Origin: Actinoplanes sp. N902-109
Lineage (GTDB): Bacteria; Actinomycetota; Actinomycetes; Mycobacteriales; Micromonosporaceae
Direction of reading: 5' to 3'
Assembly (NCBI RefSeq): GCF_000389965.1
Contig: NC_021191.1
Coordinates: 3,225,501 to 3,289,500, forward strand
DNA: 64,000 bases
In this document: positions 25,048 through 34,800 of the stretch, one piece after another
How positions within the stretch are numbered: position 1 is the first letter of the stretch
Layout of the letters: each line of letters starts with the position of its first letter
Made by a program: the position numbers and the translations under genes
Notes under the pieces: model-generated
Seen by the model: the letters and a program-made list of their open reading frames with translations, nothing else
What the model was told of the DNA's origin: nothing
Database searches by the model: none

Positions 25048-25941
25048 ATGACCACGATCAAGCGCATCGGCGGGCGGATCGGCGCCGAGATTGTCGGAGT
25101 GGATCTTTCCGGGCCGATTGACGACGTGCTGGCCAAGGAGATCAACAGCGCGCTCGTCGAGCATCGGGTCCTCGTTTTCCGGGGTCAGCACCTCGATGAC
25201 GACGGGCACGTGCGCTTCGCGTCGATTTTCGGACCGCTCACCACCGCCCATCCGACGGTGCCCTCGGTCGAGGGGCAGCGCAACGTCCTCGAGATCGCCC
25301 ACGGTGAGGGCGCTCGCGCCAACTCCTGGCACACCGACGTCACGTTCCTGCTCAGCCCGCCGAAGGCGACCACACTGCGTAGCCTGGTGATACCGCCATA
25401 CGGCGGCGACACGCTGTTCGCCAACACCGCCGCCGCGTACCGGGACCTGCCGGAGCACTTGCGGATGCTTGCCGACCGGCTCTGGGCTGTGCACAGCAAC
25501 GAGTACGACTACGCCGAGCATCCGCAGTTCGTCTCCGACGAGATCGTCCAGCACCAGAAGGTCTTCGCCAGCCGGAAGTACCGCACCGCGCACCCGGTGG
25601 TCCGCGTGCACCCCGAGTCCGGCGTGCCGAATCTGTTCATCGGTGGCTTCACCAGCCAGGTCATCGGTCTTTCGAAGACCGAGGGACGGGACATCCTGCG
25701 GCTGCTGCAGGCGTATGTGACGCGCCCGGAGAACACGCTGCGCCATCGGTGGGCGCTCGGTGACGTCGTGGTCTGGGACAACCGGACCACCCAGCACTAC
25801 GCCGCCGACGACTACGGCGATCTGGCGCGCAAGATGCACCGGGTCACCGTGGCGGGGGACGTGCCGGTCGGTGTCGACGGCAGCAAGAGCTACGTGGTGG
25901 AGGGCGACGAAGCTGCGCATTACACCCCCACGACGGCGTGA
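25048..25941 (+). CDS. TauD/TfdA-family Fe(II)/2-oxoglutarate dioxygenase
   Basis: The 297-residue protein has the family N-terminus (GGRIGAEIVGVDLSGPI) and the iron-binding HxD (H95-T-D97 in SWHTDVTF). The distal His lies in NRTTQHYA and the 2-oxoglutarate Arg in KMHRVTVAG. It should oxidise an unactivated C-H bond or a heteroatom position in a 2-oxoglutarate-dependent way. The gene follows the exporter after 60 bases with a good AAAGGGA site. The gap is slightly AT-richer than its surroundings, so a secondary promoter is possible. It is the last gene of the rightward operon and converges on the caspase gene 25 bases away. Confidence 0.88.
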   Translation: MTTIKRIGGRIGAEIVGVDLSGPIDDVLAKEINSALVEHRVLVFRGQHLDDDGHVRFASIFGPLTTAHPTVPSVEGQRNVLEIAHGEGARANSWHTDVTFLLSPPKATTLRSLVIPPYGGDTLFANTAAAYRDLPEHLRMLADRLWAVHSNEYDYAEHPQFVSDEIVQHQKVFASRKYRTAHPVVRVHPESGVPNLFIGGFTSQVIGLSKTEGRDILRLLQAYVTRPENTLRHRWALGDVVVWDNRTTQHYAADDYGDLARKMHRVTVAGDVPVGVDGSKSYVVEGDEAAHYTPTTA

Positions 25942-25966
25942 CGGCTCGCCGCCCCGGTGCGGATGC

Positions 25967-28072
25967 TCAGGCCGGGGTGCGGACGCGGCGCGGCGTCCGG
26001 CGCAGAGCAAGGACTACGGCGGCCAGCAGCACAGCGATGACGCAGAGCTGCACACCGACGAACCAGGTGGCATCGGTGTCCGCACTCCAGACGGTCGAGC
26101 CCAGATAGACGTACCGGGGGCCGATCACGAACGAGCCGGCCAGCATGACCATTTCCGGGGCGAAGTAGCCGGCCACAGCCGTCACCGTGAACGTGCGCTG
26201 CGGTGGCGTCGGCTCGGTGTGCATCACGGTGACCGTGAGGGCGGTGACGGCGACGACTGAGGTGAGGGAGCCGGGCAGGCCCAGAAAATCCAGGAGCGTG
26301 TCCGCGCTGTAGCCGGTGCCCGACGAGACGAACAGCAGGAGGTAGCCGCCGGCGGCGCCGATGGCCAGGAGCCGGATCGGGCGCCCGCGCAGGGACCGCC
26401 GGTGCAGCTTGCGGGGGAGCTGGGTGAAGGGCCAGAAGTGCAGGCCGGCGATCGTGGTGAACGCGGTTGCGGCGAGGAACTCGAACCAGGAGCCGGCGCC
26501 GGTCGAGCCGCGCAGCATGCTGAACGCGTCGGTCATCAGGTAGGCGGCGCCGGAGGCCAGCAGCCCGGCCCCGGCCGGCCGGTGTCGCGGGGAGCTGATC
26601 ATGCGTAGCCCGGCGGTGGTGAGGCCGATGTGGAGCGCAAAGAAGAGCACGCCGAAGGCGGAGAAGGCGCGTACGAACCCGACCGAGTTGATCAGGCACA
26701 GGGTGTAGGCGAGGACGGTCGCGGCCACCAGGACCGGTGGTTTGCGCAGCCGGGTGAGCCAGGCGCTGTCGAGCGACCAGCCGGTGCGGGTGGTGGGGCG
26801 GGACACCCGTACGGGGAGGTGCGTCTCGCCGATCCGGTTGGTGACGGTGATCTCGCCGGTGTGCGCGTGCTGGGACGACTCGGGCAGCGCAGCCGGGTGG
26901 ATGGTGACGCTCAGCTCGTCGGTTCTGGTGTGTGTGATCCGCAGCCAGCGGCTTGTTGTGGTGGCGTGGCACAGTTTCGCCAGCGGGGCACCGACCAGCC
27001 GGACGCTGTGGGTGACCGGCTCGTCGGTGCCGGCCTCGATGTCGATCGCGGCCGGTACGGTGCGGAGCTGGGCCTCGTCCAGGGCGGCCCGCGCGGCGTT
27101 GACGACGGCGACGGTGCGGCTGTCGTCGGTGCTGAGATCGCGCAGCGCGTCGAGGGCTCCGGCGGCTGCCTCCACGTCCTCGTCCAGCAGCAGCCGGCGC
27201 AGCATGGCCACGGTGGCGAGGTCGTTCCCGGAGTCCGGTCGCCCGGGTGGGAGCAGCGGGGGACGGGCCGTGATCCGCCGGGCCGGTGGCGTACGGGCGA
27301 GTTCGGTCTTGCCGGTGGCACTGACCACGACCTTCGTCGGGGTCTGCGGACTGCCGGAGGCTTCCAGCCGGTCGTACAGGTAGTCGTAGAGTTCGTCGAG
27401 GTCGACGATGCCGTCGCCGCCCAGGTCGGCATCCCCGGTCGCCAGCCCGTGGGTCAGTGCGCTGGTGAACACCGAGGGCCGGCGTTCCCCGGTGTCGGCG
27501 AGCCGCTCGTCCTCGAACGCGAACTGGGTCGCGCTGGAGGCGGTGATGATCACCTGGGTGCGGTCCGCGGTGCCTGGGGGCCGGGTGAACGAATCGGTCA
27601 ACGACACCGGCTCGGCGGCGGGGCGTCGGGGCACCAGGCCACGCACGAAGGCGCCGCCGTAGCAGCAGTCCAGCAGCAGAACGACCTGCCTTGCCCGGGT
27701 GGCGTGCATCTCCCGGTTGAGGAAGCGGGCGTCCACGGCGGTGGCGGGGAGCATCGCGGGGGCGGGACACGTGTCCGTACCGGCCAGGAAGAGGTCGCCG
27801 CCCGCGGACTTGAGGCCATGGCCGGAGAAGTGCACCAGCAGCAGGTCGTCCGGGTGGCGATCGGCGAAGAACTCGGCAACGGCCCGGGTGATCACGTGGT
27901 GGGCGACGTTGCGCAGCACCTTGACGGTGAACCCGCCGATACCCGGATCGCCCAATACCTGATGCAGTGCCTCGACGTCATGGCCGGGCGCGGTCAGCTT
28001 CTGCAGATCCGCATGCTGGTAGTCGTCGTTGGCGATCAGCAATGCATGACGTTCACCCACGGCCGCCGCCAT
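25967..28072 (-). CDS. Caspase-fold protease with membrane-spanning C-terminus (EACC1-associated type)
   Basis: The 701-residue protein has a peptidase C14/metacaspase-like domain (about residues 5-270), with catalytic His H85 in HFSGHGLK and Cys C137 in LLLDCCYGGAF. An EF-hand-like acidic segment DLGGDGIVDLDEL lies near residue 235. A middle region (about 290-420) has no recognised fold. From about residue 425 to 690 there are about eight hydrophobic segments, so the protease is probably anchored in the membrane facing the cytoplasm. It overlaps the EACC1-like gene by 20 bases and is read after it. Such pairs are predicted conflict or cell-death modules. The trigger and protein targets are unknown. 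Confidence 0.85.
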   Translation of the reverse strand: MAAAVGERHALLIANDDYQHADLQKLTAPGHDVEALHQVLGDPGIGGFTVKVLRNVAHHVITRAVAEFFADRHPDDLLLVHFSGHGLKSAGGDLFLAGTDTCPAPAMLPATAVDARFLNREMHATRARQVVLLLDCCYGGAFVRGLVPRRPAAEPVSLTDSFTRPPGTADRTQVIITASSATQFAFEDERLADTGERRPSVFTSALTHGLATGDADLGGDGIVDLDELYDYLYDRLEASGSPQTPTKVVVSATGKTELARTPPARRITARPPLLPPGRPDSGNDLATVAMLRRLLLDEDVEAAAGALDALRDLSTDDSRTVAVVNAARAALDEAQLRTVPAAIDIEAGTDEPVTHSVRLVGAPLAKLCHATTTSRWLRITHTRTDELSVTIHPAALPESSQHAHTGEITVTNRIGETHLPVRVSRPTTRTGWSLDSAWLTRLRKPPVLVAATVLAYTLCLINSVGFVRAFSAFGVLFFALHIGLTTAGLRMISSPRHRPAGAGLLASGAAYLMTDAFSMLRGSTGAGSWFEFLAATAFTTIAGLHFWPFTQLPRKLHRRSLRGRPIRLLAIGAAGGYLLLFVSSGTGYSADTLLDFLGLPGSLTSVVAVTALTVTVMHTEPTPPQRTFTVTAVAGYFAPEMVMLAGSFVIGPRYVYLGSTVWSADTDATWFVGVQLCVIAVLLAAVVLALRRTPRRVRTPA

Positions 28073-28430
28073 GGCGCGCCAGCCACGACTCGATCAGCCG
28101 TCGCTGATCCTCGGCGCTCACCCCGCTGACGACGATCGTGTCGCCATCGATCGACATTTCCACCGTACGGGGAACAGGGTCGCGCCGCAGCCAGTCACGA
28201 ACCTGGGCGACGAGCAGCTCGAGCAGGGCCGGGCTCTCGACCAGGCTGACGAGCAGACCGCCCAGCAGGGCAACGTCGGCTGCCCGGCTGCCGGGTGGTG
28301 CGGCGCCGCCGGGACGCGGTCCGACCTGCCAGTACGGCGACTGGAGAAGCTCGTCGCTGAGATTCGCGGTCGCTTGTTCCACCGACGCGGTATCGCGATC
28401 GGGATCGCACACCAAGAGGTCGATTTTCAT
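28053..28430 (-). CDS. EACC1-like effector-associated protein
   Basis: The 125-residue protein resembles effector-associated constant component 1: a short N-terminal strand (KIDLLVCD), a hydrophobic helix rich in Gly/Leu/Ala (ALLGGLLVSLVES), a hydrophilic helix with LLVAQVRDWLRR and two strands around VEMSIDGDTIVVSG. These small proteins are encoded beside varied effectors, including caspases, and are thought to be regulatory adaptors. The ATG at 28430 begins the two-gene unit. The following caspase gene starts inside its 3' end, so translation is probably coupled. Assignment rests on pattern and neighbourhood. Confidence 0.7.
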   Translation of the reverse strand: MKIDLLVCDPDRDTASVEQATANLSDELLQSPYWQVGPRPGGAAPPGSRAADVALLGGLLVSLVESPALLELLVAQVRDWLRRDPVPRTVEMSIDGDTIVVSGVSAEDQRRLIESWLARHGGGRG

Positions 28431-28515
28431 GTTGTGGAAACGACCGGACGGAGGAGCGGTTACGCCGCTGCCGCCCGGGCAGCAAACGGTCGCGTTGTTC
28501 TTTCCGGAATGTGAC

Positions 28516-28527
28516 AGAATGCATTCT
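28516..28527. promoter_or_regulatory. Perfect 12-base palindrome, candidate operator
   Basis: AGAATGCATTCT is a perfect palindrome in the AT-richer part of the divergent region, 86 bases before the EACC1 start and 290 bases before the PKS start. Its placement suits a regulator controlling one or both directions. Palindromes this short arise by chance, so the call is tentative. Confidence 0.3.
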
Positions 28528-28727
28528 CAATGGCGTGCGGGACGCTCCACCCACGACGGTCATCGTCCCATGCGGAATGCGCCACCGTCCGGAGGGCGGC
28601 CCGGCCTAACGGATCGCGATGTCGAGCCGGACGGCCGACGGCGGATGACGGAATTCTCCCAGCCTCGGATGATGTCCGTGGGAGCCACGTAGCCAACAGT
28701 GGTCGTCGGCTGTTTCCTCAATGCCAG

Positions 28728-28757
28728 AAGCGCGCCCGGTCTCGGGTCGCGCTTTTT
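28728..28757 (+). terminator. Rho-independent terminator upstream of the PKS start (possible attenuator)
   Basis: AAGCGCGCCCG at 28728-28738 pairs with CGGG-T-CGCGCTT at 28743-28754: eleven pairs, one bulged T and the loop GTCT. A run of five T follows (28753-28757). The T-run lies on the plus-strand side, so it ends rightward transcripts. It sits 60 bases before the PKS start codon with no rightward gene before it, which suggests either a premature-termination control in the PKS leader or insulation from readthrough. Confidence 0.65.
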
Positions 28758-28816
28758 GCCGACACATTTACCGCTGCTGCACGACGCTGTCCGGCGCAGT
28801 TACCGAAGGGCTGTCC

Positions 28817-31800
28817 ATGACCGATTCCGCCGCGCTGACAATCGTGGATGCCATCGTATCCCGGGCGGCCGCTGCACCCGATGGTGTCGCCTTTCGGTAT
28901 GCCGTTCGGGCCGACCGGGCCGGGGGGATCGAGGTCACCGATCTGACCTGTGCCGGCCTGCACCGGCGGGCCGCAGCGATGGCACTCGCGCTGCGTGAAT
29001 GCGGCGACCGGGGGGATCGGGTCCTGCTTCTGGCCGCGCCCGGCCTGGACTACGTGGTGGCGTTCTTCGCGTGCATGTACGCCGGGATGGTCCCGGTGCC
29101 GGCCTATCCGCCGGGCTCCAACCGGCACCTGGGTCGCATCAGCGGCATCGTCGAGGACAGCGGAGCACGATTGATCCTCGGCGAGGAGCCACCGCCGGAC
29201 GTCCTCGGGGAGTTCGCGGGTGGCCCAGCGGTGTGGATGGACCACCGGGATCTGGGCACCGACCGCAACGCCGACGACTGGACCCGGCCCGGGTTGCGGG
29301 GCACCGACCTCGCCTTCCTGCAGTACACGTCCGGATCGGTTGCCGCGCCCAAGGGCGTGATGGTGCGGCACGAGAACCTGACCGCGAACTGCCGCGACAT
29401 CGCGTCGGCTTTCTCGCTCGGGCCGGACTCGGTCGGCGCATCCTGGTTGCCGCCCTACCACGACATGGGGCTGATCGGCACCATCTGCGCCCCGGTGCTG
29501 GTGGGCATGCCGCTCACGCTGATGACCCCGGCTGCCTTCGTCCGGGACCCGGCCCTGTGGCTCGATGTCGTCACCCAGCACCGGGTGACGCACACGGCCG
29601 GCCCGAACTTCGCCTACCGCCTCTGCGCGGACCGGGTCAGCGACGCCGCCCTGGACCGGCTCGACCTGTCGAGCTGGACGCACGCCTTGAACGGGGCCGA
29701 GCCGGTGGCTCCGGAGGCGCTGGACGCCTTCGCGGCACGCTTCGCCTCCCGGGGGTTCCGGCCCCAGGCCTTCAAACCGTGCTACGGACTGGCGGAGAAC
29801 ACCCTGCTGGTGTCCGGTGTGCACCCGGCCGACGGCCCGCACCGCCGCCAGGTGGACGCCACCGAGCTGGAGGACCGGCGGTTGCGGCCGGCCCGGCCGG
29901 GTGAGCGGAGCCGGACGCTGGTCAGTTGTGGTGCGCCCACGGCGGGCTCCGACGTGGTTGTCGTTGCTCCTGACGGTCAGCCGCTGCCCGACGAGACGGT
30001 GGGGGAGGTGTGGGTGCGCGGCGGCAGCGTGGCCGCGGGTTACTACAACAAGCCGGACGTCACGGCCGAGACGTTCGCAGCCCAGGTGCCCGGCGACGAG
30101 CGGCACTGGCTGCGCACCGGCGATCTCGGCGTGCTGTCCGGCGGTGAGCTCTACCTCTGCGGCCGGGTGAAGGATCTGATCATCGTCAACGGCCGCAACA
30201 TCGCCCCGCAGGATGTCGAGACGGTGGCGGCGGCCAGTCATCTGGTGCTGGCCGGCGCCCGGTGCGCGGCGTTCCAGGTCGAGCGCAACGGCATCGAGGG
30301 TGTCGTCGTGGTGCAGGCGGTACCGGCGAGACCAGCCGACGAGTCCGTCTGCGCGGCGGTGCGAGGCGCGGTGCGCCGGGCGGTGGGCAAGGAGTTCACC
30401 ATCCCGGTGCACGAGGTGGTGCTCGTCGCCCAGCGGGCGCTGCCGACGACGTCCAGCGGCAAGATCCAACGGCTGGCCTGCCGCGCCGCGTATCTCGCCG
30501 GTGAGCTGACCCCCGTGACACCCCGCCGCAGCGGGCGCAGGCCGGCCCAGGCCGACGAGGTGCGTGACGTCCTGCGTCGCTTGTTGTCCGAGCACGTCGG
30601 CCTGCGCGACCCGGACCTGGGTCAACCGATGGACAGCTACGGGCTGGACTCCCTGCGCGCCACGGCGATGGCCGGCCAGCTCAGCGAGCAGCTCGGCATC
30701 AGCGTCCCGGCCAGCTTCGCCTGGGACCACCCGACCCTGGACGCCTTGGCCGTCGCGCTGGCGGCCGAGACGGGAGCCGATGCGCCGGCTGCGCCGTCCC
30801 CGGCGGCTGGCGTCGCGGGCACACCGCGGATGGCACCGGCCCTTCCCCGCGGTACGGGCAGCGGGGAGCCGGTCGTCGTCGCCGGCGTGGGCTGCCGTTT
30901 CCCGTCGGCGAACGGTCCCCGGGAATTCTGGGAGCTTCTTCTCGACGGCTCGTGCGCGGTCGGCGAGGTTCCCGGGGAGCGCTGGAGCCATGCCGCTTTC
31001 CACGATCCGGACCCGGCTGCGCCCGGACGCACCCACACCCGGCAAGCCGCTTTCCTGAGCGGCCACGACGATTTCGACGCCACTCTGTTCGGGCTGCACC
31101 CCCGTGAGGCGGCGGCAATCGACCCGCAGCAGCGGCTGTTGCTGGAGACGACCTGGCATGCGCTGGAGGACGCCGGCATCGCGCCGGACAGCCTGCGCGG
31201 TTCGGCCACGGGGGTCTACATCGCTGTCAGCGGCAGCGATTTCGAACGTGACCGGCTCACCGCGTCGTCGATCGAGGACATCGATGCGCACACCGCGACC
31301 GGCAGTGCGACCGCGCTGACCGCCAACCGCCTCTCCTACCTGCTCGGGCTGACCGGCCCCAGCCTCGTCGTCGACACCGCCTGCTCAAGCGCCCTGGTCG
31401 CCCTCGACCTGGCGACGACCGCCCTGCGCAAGGGGCAGATCACGCACGCCGTGGTCGGCGCCGCCAACCTCATGCTGACGCCACACACCACCGTCGCGCT
31501 GTCGAAGGCGGGCATGCTCTCGCCGACCGGGCGGTGTCACACCTTCGACGCCTCGGCCGACGGCTACGTCCGGGGCGAGGGTGTCGGCGTGGTCATCCTG
31601 ACGCGGGAGCAGGTGCCGGGTGTCCGCCCCCGGGCGCTGGTCCGGGGCACGGCGGTCAATCAGGACGGGCGCAGTTCCGGGCTGACCGCACCGAGCGGGG
31701 CCGCCCAGCGGGCCGTGATCAGCGCAGCGCTGGCCGACGCGGGGATCGAGCCGCACGTCGTCGGTTACGTCGAGGCGCACGGCACCGGAACGCCGCTGGG

Positions 31801-34800
31801 TGATCCGATCGAGGTGAACGCCCTGCACGCCGCCTATGCCGATGCGCGCCGCACCGCTCCGCTGACCGTCGCCTCGGTGAAGACCAACATCGGGCACCTC
31901 GAGGCGGCGGCGGGGATGGCCGGGCTGATCAAGACGATTCTGAGCCTGGAGTACGCCGTCATCCCGGCCCACCTGGGTTTCGACAACCCCAGCCCGGCCA
32001 TCGACTGGGCCGCGCTGAACCTGCGGGTGCCGACCACCACGACGGTCTGGCCCGGCGATGAACGCGTGGCGGGTGTCTCGTCGTTCGGTTTCGGTGGCAC
32101 CAATGCGCACGCCATCCTGAGCTCGGCGGACGCGCTGCCGTACGAGGTGGAGCAGTCCGAGCCGGCCGGGGCGGACGACCCTCTGATGATCAAGCTGTCC
32201 GCGGCCGATCCCGAGACCGTGGCCGGGTGGGCCCGGACAGTGGCGGACCATCTCGCCGGCCGGGCGGGTGCCGGCCTGACCCCGATCGCGTGGGTGATGA
32301 ACAAGGCCCGCGCGGACCTGCCCTTCCGGACGGTCCTTCCGGTGCGGTCCCGGGACAGCGCGGACGGTGTGGACGAGTTGATCCACGCGCTGCGCCACGT
32401 GCGGGCCGACGATCCGGCCGTCCGCTTCGCCGGCACTGTCGCACCCAGTCTCGCTCTCGTGCTCACCGATCCGGTGCCCGCGTCCGGCGACCCGGTCCAG
32501 CGCTTCGACGCCCTGCTGTCCCGCTGCCGTTCGTGGCTGACGGCCGGGCTCCGGCCTGCCGAAATCGTGGTGGCCGCGAATGTGCCCGGCCCGGCGCTCG
32601 CGGTGGCGGCGGTGCTGGCCGCGGTGTTCCCGGAGGACACCGGCCGGGCCCTCGCCGGGTCGTGGGGGGCCGGTCGCTGCGGCACACCGGCGGCACCGCG
32701 GTCGCCGGAATCACGGTTGTTGCTCACCGGATGGCCGGACGCCGTCCTGGACGACGAGGGCTGGTGGGCCGGGCTGAAACCGGCGGCGCAGCAGGGCGGG
32801 CACCTGACCCGGCCGGTCGCCGAGCTGATCCTCGGCCGGGCCGGGGTGCTCTTCCTCGTCGGCGACCCCACCCAGGCGGACCTCCTTCGTGAGCGCGCCG
32901 AACAGACCGCGACGCGCAAGACCGTGGTGGACGACCGGGGACCGGTGACCCGGGTCGCCGCCGCGCTGTGGCAGGCCGGTCTGACGCTGGACTGGGGTCA
33001 CTTCACCCCGCGGCCGGCCACCCCGGCCGGCCGGCTGCCCGGTTACCCGTTCCGGCACCCGCACCGGGCCCCGCAACCGGCCGCGGCGGTCGGCGCCGTG
33101 CCGGCCCCCAGCCCCGTGCCCGGCCTCGTACCCAGCCCCGTGCCCGGCGTCGTACCCAGCCCCGCGCCCGGCCTCGTACCCAGCCCCGCAGCCGGACCCG
33201 CGGCAGCTGACCGGCGGCGCTCCCTCGACGAGCTGCTGAGCTATCTGCAGCAGCGCGTCGCCCAGCAGGTGCGGCATCCCCGGCCCGCCGAGATCGACCT
33301 GGACTCCGGGATGTTCGACCTCGGCCTCACCTCGGTCATGGCCTCCGAACTGCGGGCCCGGATCCAGGACGAGCTGGGCGTCGCGCTCAGCGGCACCGCG
33401 GTCTTCGAGCATCCGACCATCCGGGCGATGGCCACGCACCTGGCGGCGCAACCGGCCACCGCGCAACCGGCCACTACGCAACCGGCCACTGCGGCCTCGC
33501 CCGCAGCGATGCCGCCCGCCACCGCGACGCCGCCCGCCGTGAGCCCGATCGGTGCGAACCCGAGCGGCGTGACCGGGGACGCGGCCGACAACCGGATCGC
33601 TGTCATCGGGCTCGGCTGCCGGTTCCCCGGCGGTGCCGACAGCCCGGAGAGCTTCTGGGACATGCTCACCGAGGCCGGGCACGCCGCCGGTCCGGTCCCG
33701 TCCGACCGCTGGCCGGCCGGATGGGACACCGGCCTGACCGAGCCGATCGCCCGTGCCGTCCGCCACGGCGGCTTCCTGCGGACGGCGGTCGACGGCTTCG
33801 ACGCCGCGGCCTTCTCGATCTCCCCGCGCGAGGCCCTGTACCTCGACCCCCAGCAGCGCCTCCTGCTCGAGGTCGTCTGGGAGGCGCTCGAGGACGCCGG
33901 GGTGCCGCTCGACCGGGTACGCCGCAGCCGCACCGGGGTCTTCGTCGGCCTCAACACCGCCGACTACCTGCACCTGCTGATCCGCGACGGTGCACCGGCC
34001 GACCCGTACGTGACCACCGGGAACACCGCCAGCGTCGCCGCGGGGCGGCTGTCCTTCTTCCTCGGGGCGCAGGGGCCGAGCCTCGCGGTGGACACCGCAT
34101 GCTCCTCGTCGCTGGTGGCAACCCATCTGGCCATGCGCAGCCTGCGGTCCGGCGAGTGCGACCTGGCCATCGTGGCGGGCGTCAACCTGATGCTGGACCC
34201 CGCCACGTCGGTGGGCATGGCCCGGCTCGGCGCGCTGGCTGCCGACGGCCGGTGCAAGACCTTCGCCGACACCGCCGACGGTTACGGCCGGGGCGAGGGC
34301 TGCGGTGCCCTCGTCCTGGCCAGGATGCCCGACGCGGTCGACGCCGGCGACCGCGTCTGGGCCGGGCTGCTCGGCAGCGCCACCAACCAGGACGGGTCCG
34401 GCGCCGGACTCACTGTCCCCAACGGACAGGCGCAGGAAGCCGTGATCAGAGCGGCCCTGGCCGACGCCGGTGTCGCCGCCGACGCCGTCAGCTACCTGGA
34501 GGCGCACGGCACCGGCACACCGCTGGGCGACCCGATCGAACTGGAGGCTGCTGCCCGCGCGTTCGGCCGGCACCGGGCGCCGCAGGCCCCGGCCCTGGTC
34601 GTGGGGTCGGCCAAGGCGAACGTCGGGCACCTGGAAGCCGCCGCCGGCGTCTGCGGTCTGGTGAAGCTCGCCCTGATGATGCGGCACCGCCACATTCCGC
34701 CGCACCCGTGGGCGGGACCGCCCAACACCGTGCCGGTCTGGGCCGAGCTCGGCATCCGGGTGGCCGATCCGCAGTCGCCGGCCCCGGGCATCGCGGGGAT

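Larger units (their letters stand above)
28431..28816. promoter_or_regulatory. Divergent region between the caspase pair and the FAAL-PKS genes
   Basis: These 386 bases should hold promoters for the leftward caspase pair and the rightward PKS operon. I see no credible gene. Two structures stand out: a 12-base palindrome at 28516-28527 and a strong plus-strand terminator hairpin at 28728-28757. The stretch around 28495-28530 is clearly less GC-rich than its surroundings and is the likeliest promoter zone. Confidence 0.45.

Noticed and set aside
12088..25941. Isonitrile (ScoA-E-like) pathway, because a TauD enzyme, ACP, ligase and flavoprotein occur together
   Set aside because: No thioesterase-type lyase partner is present, and the flavoprotein is DAO-type, unlike what that pathway needs; the additional PabAB, KS and transglutaminase-like genes do not fit.
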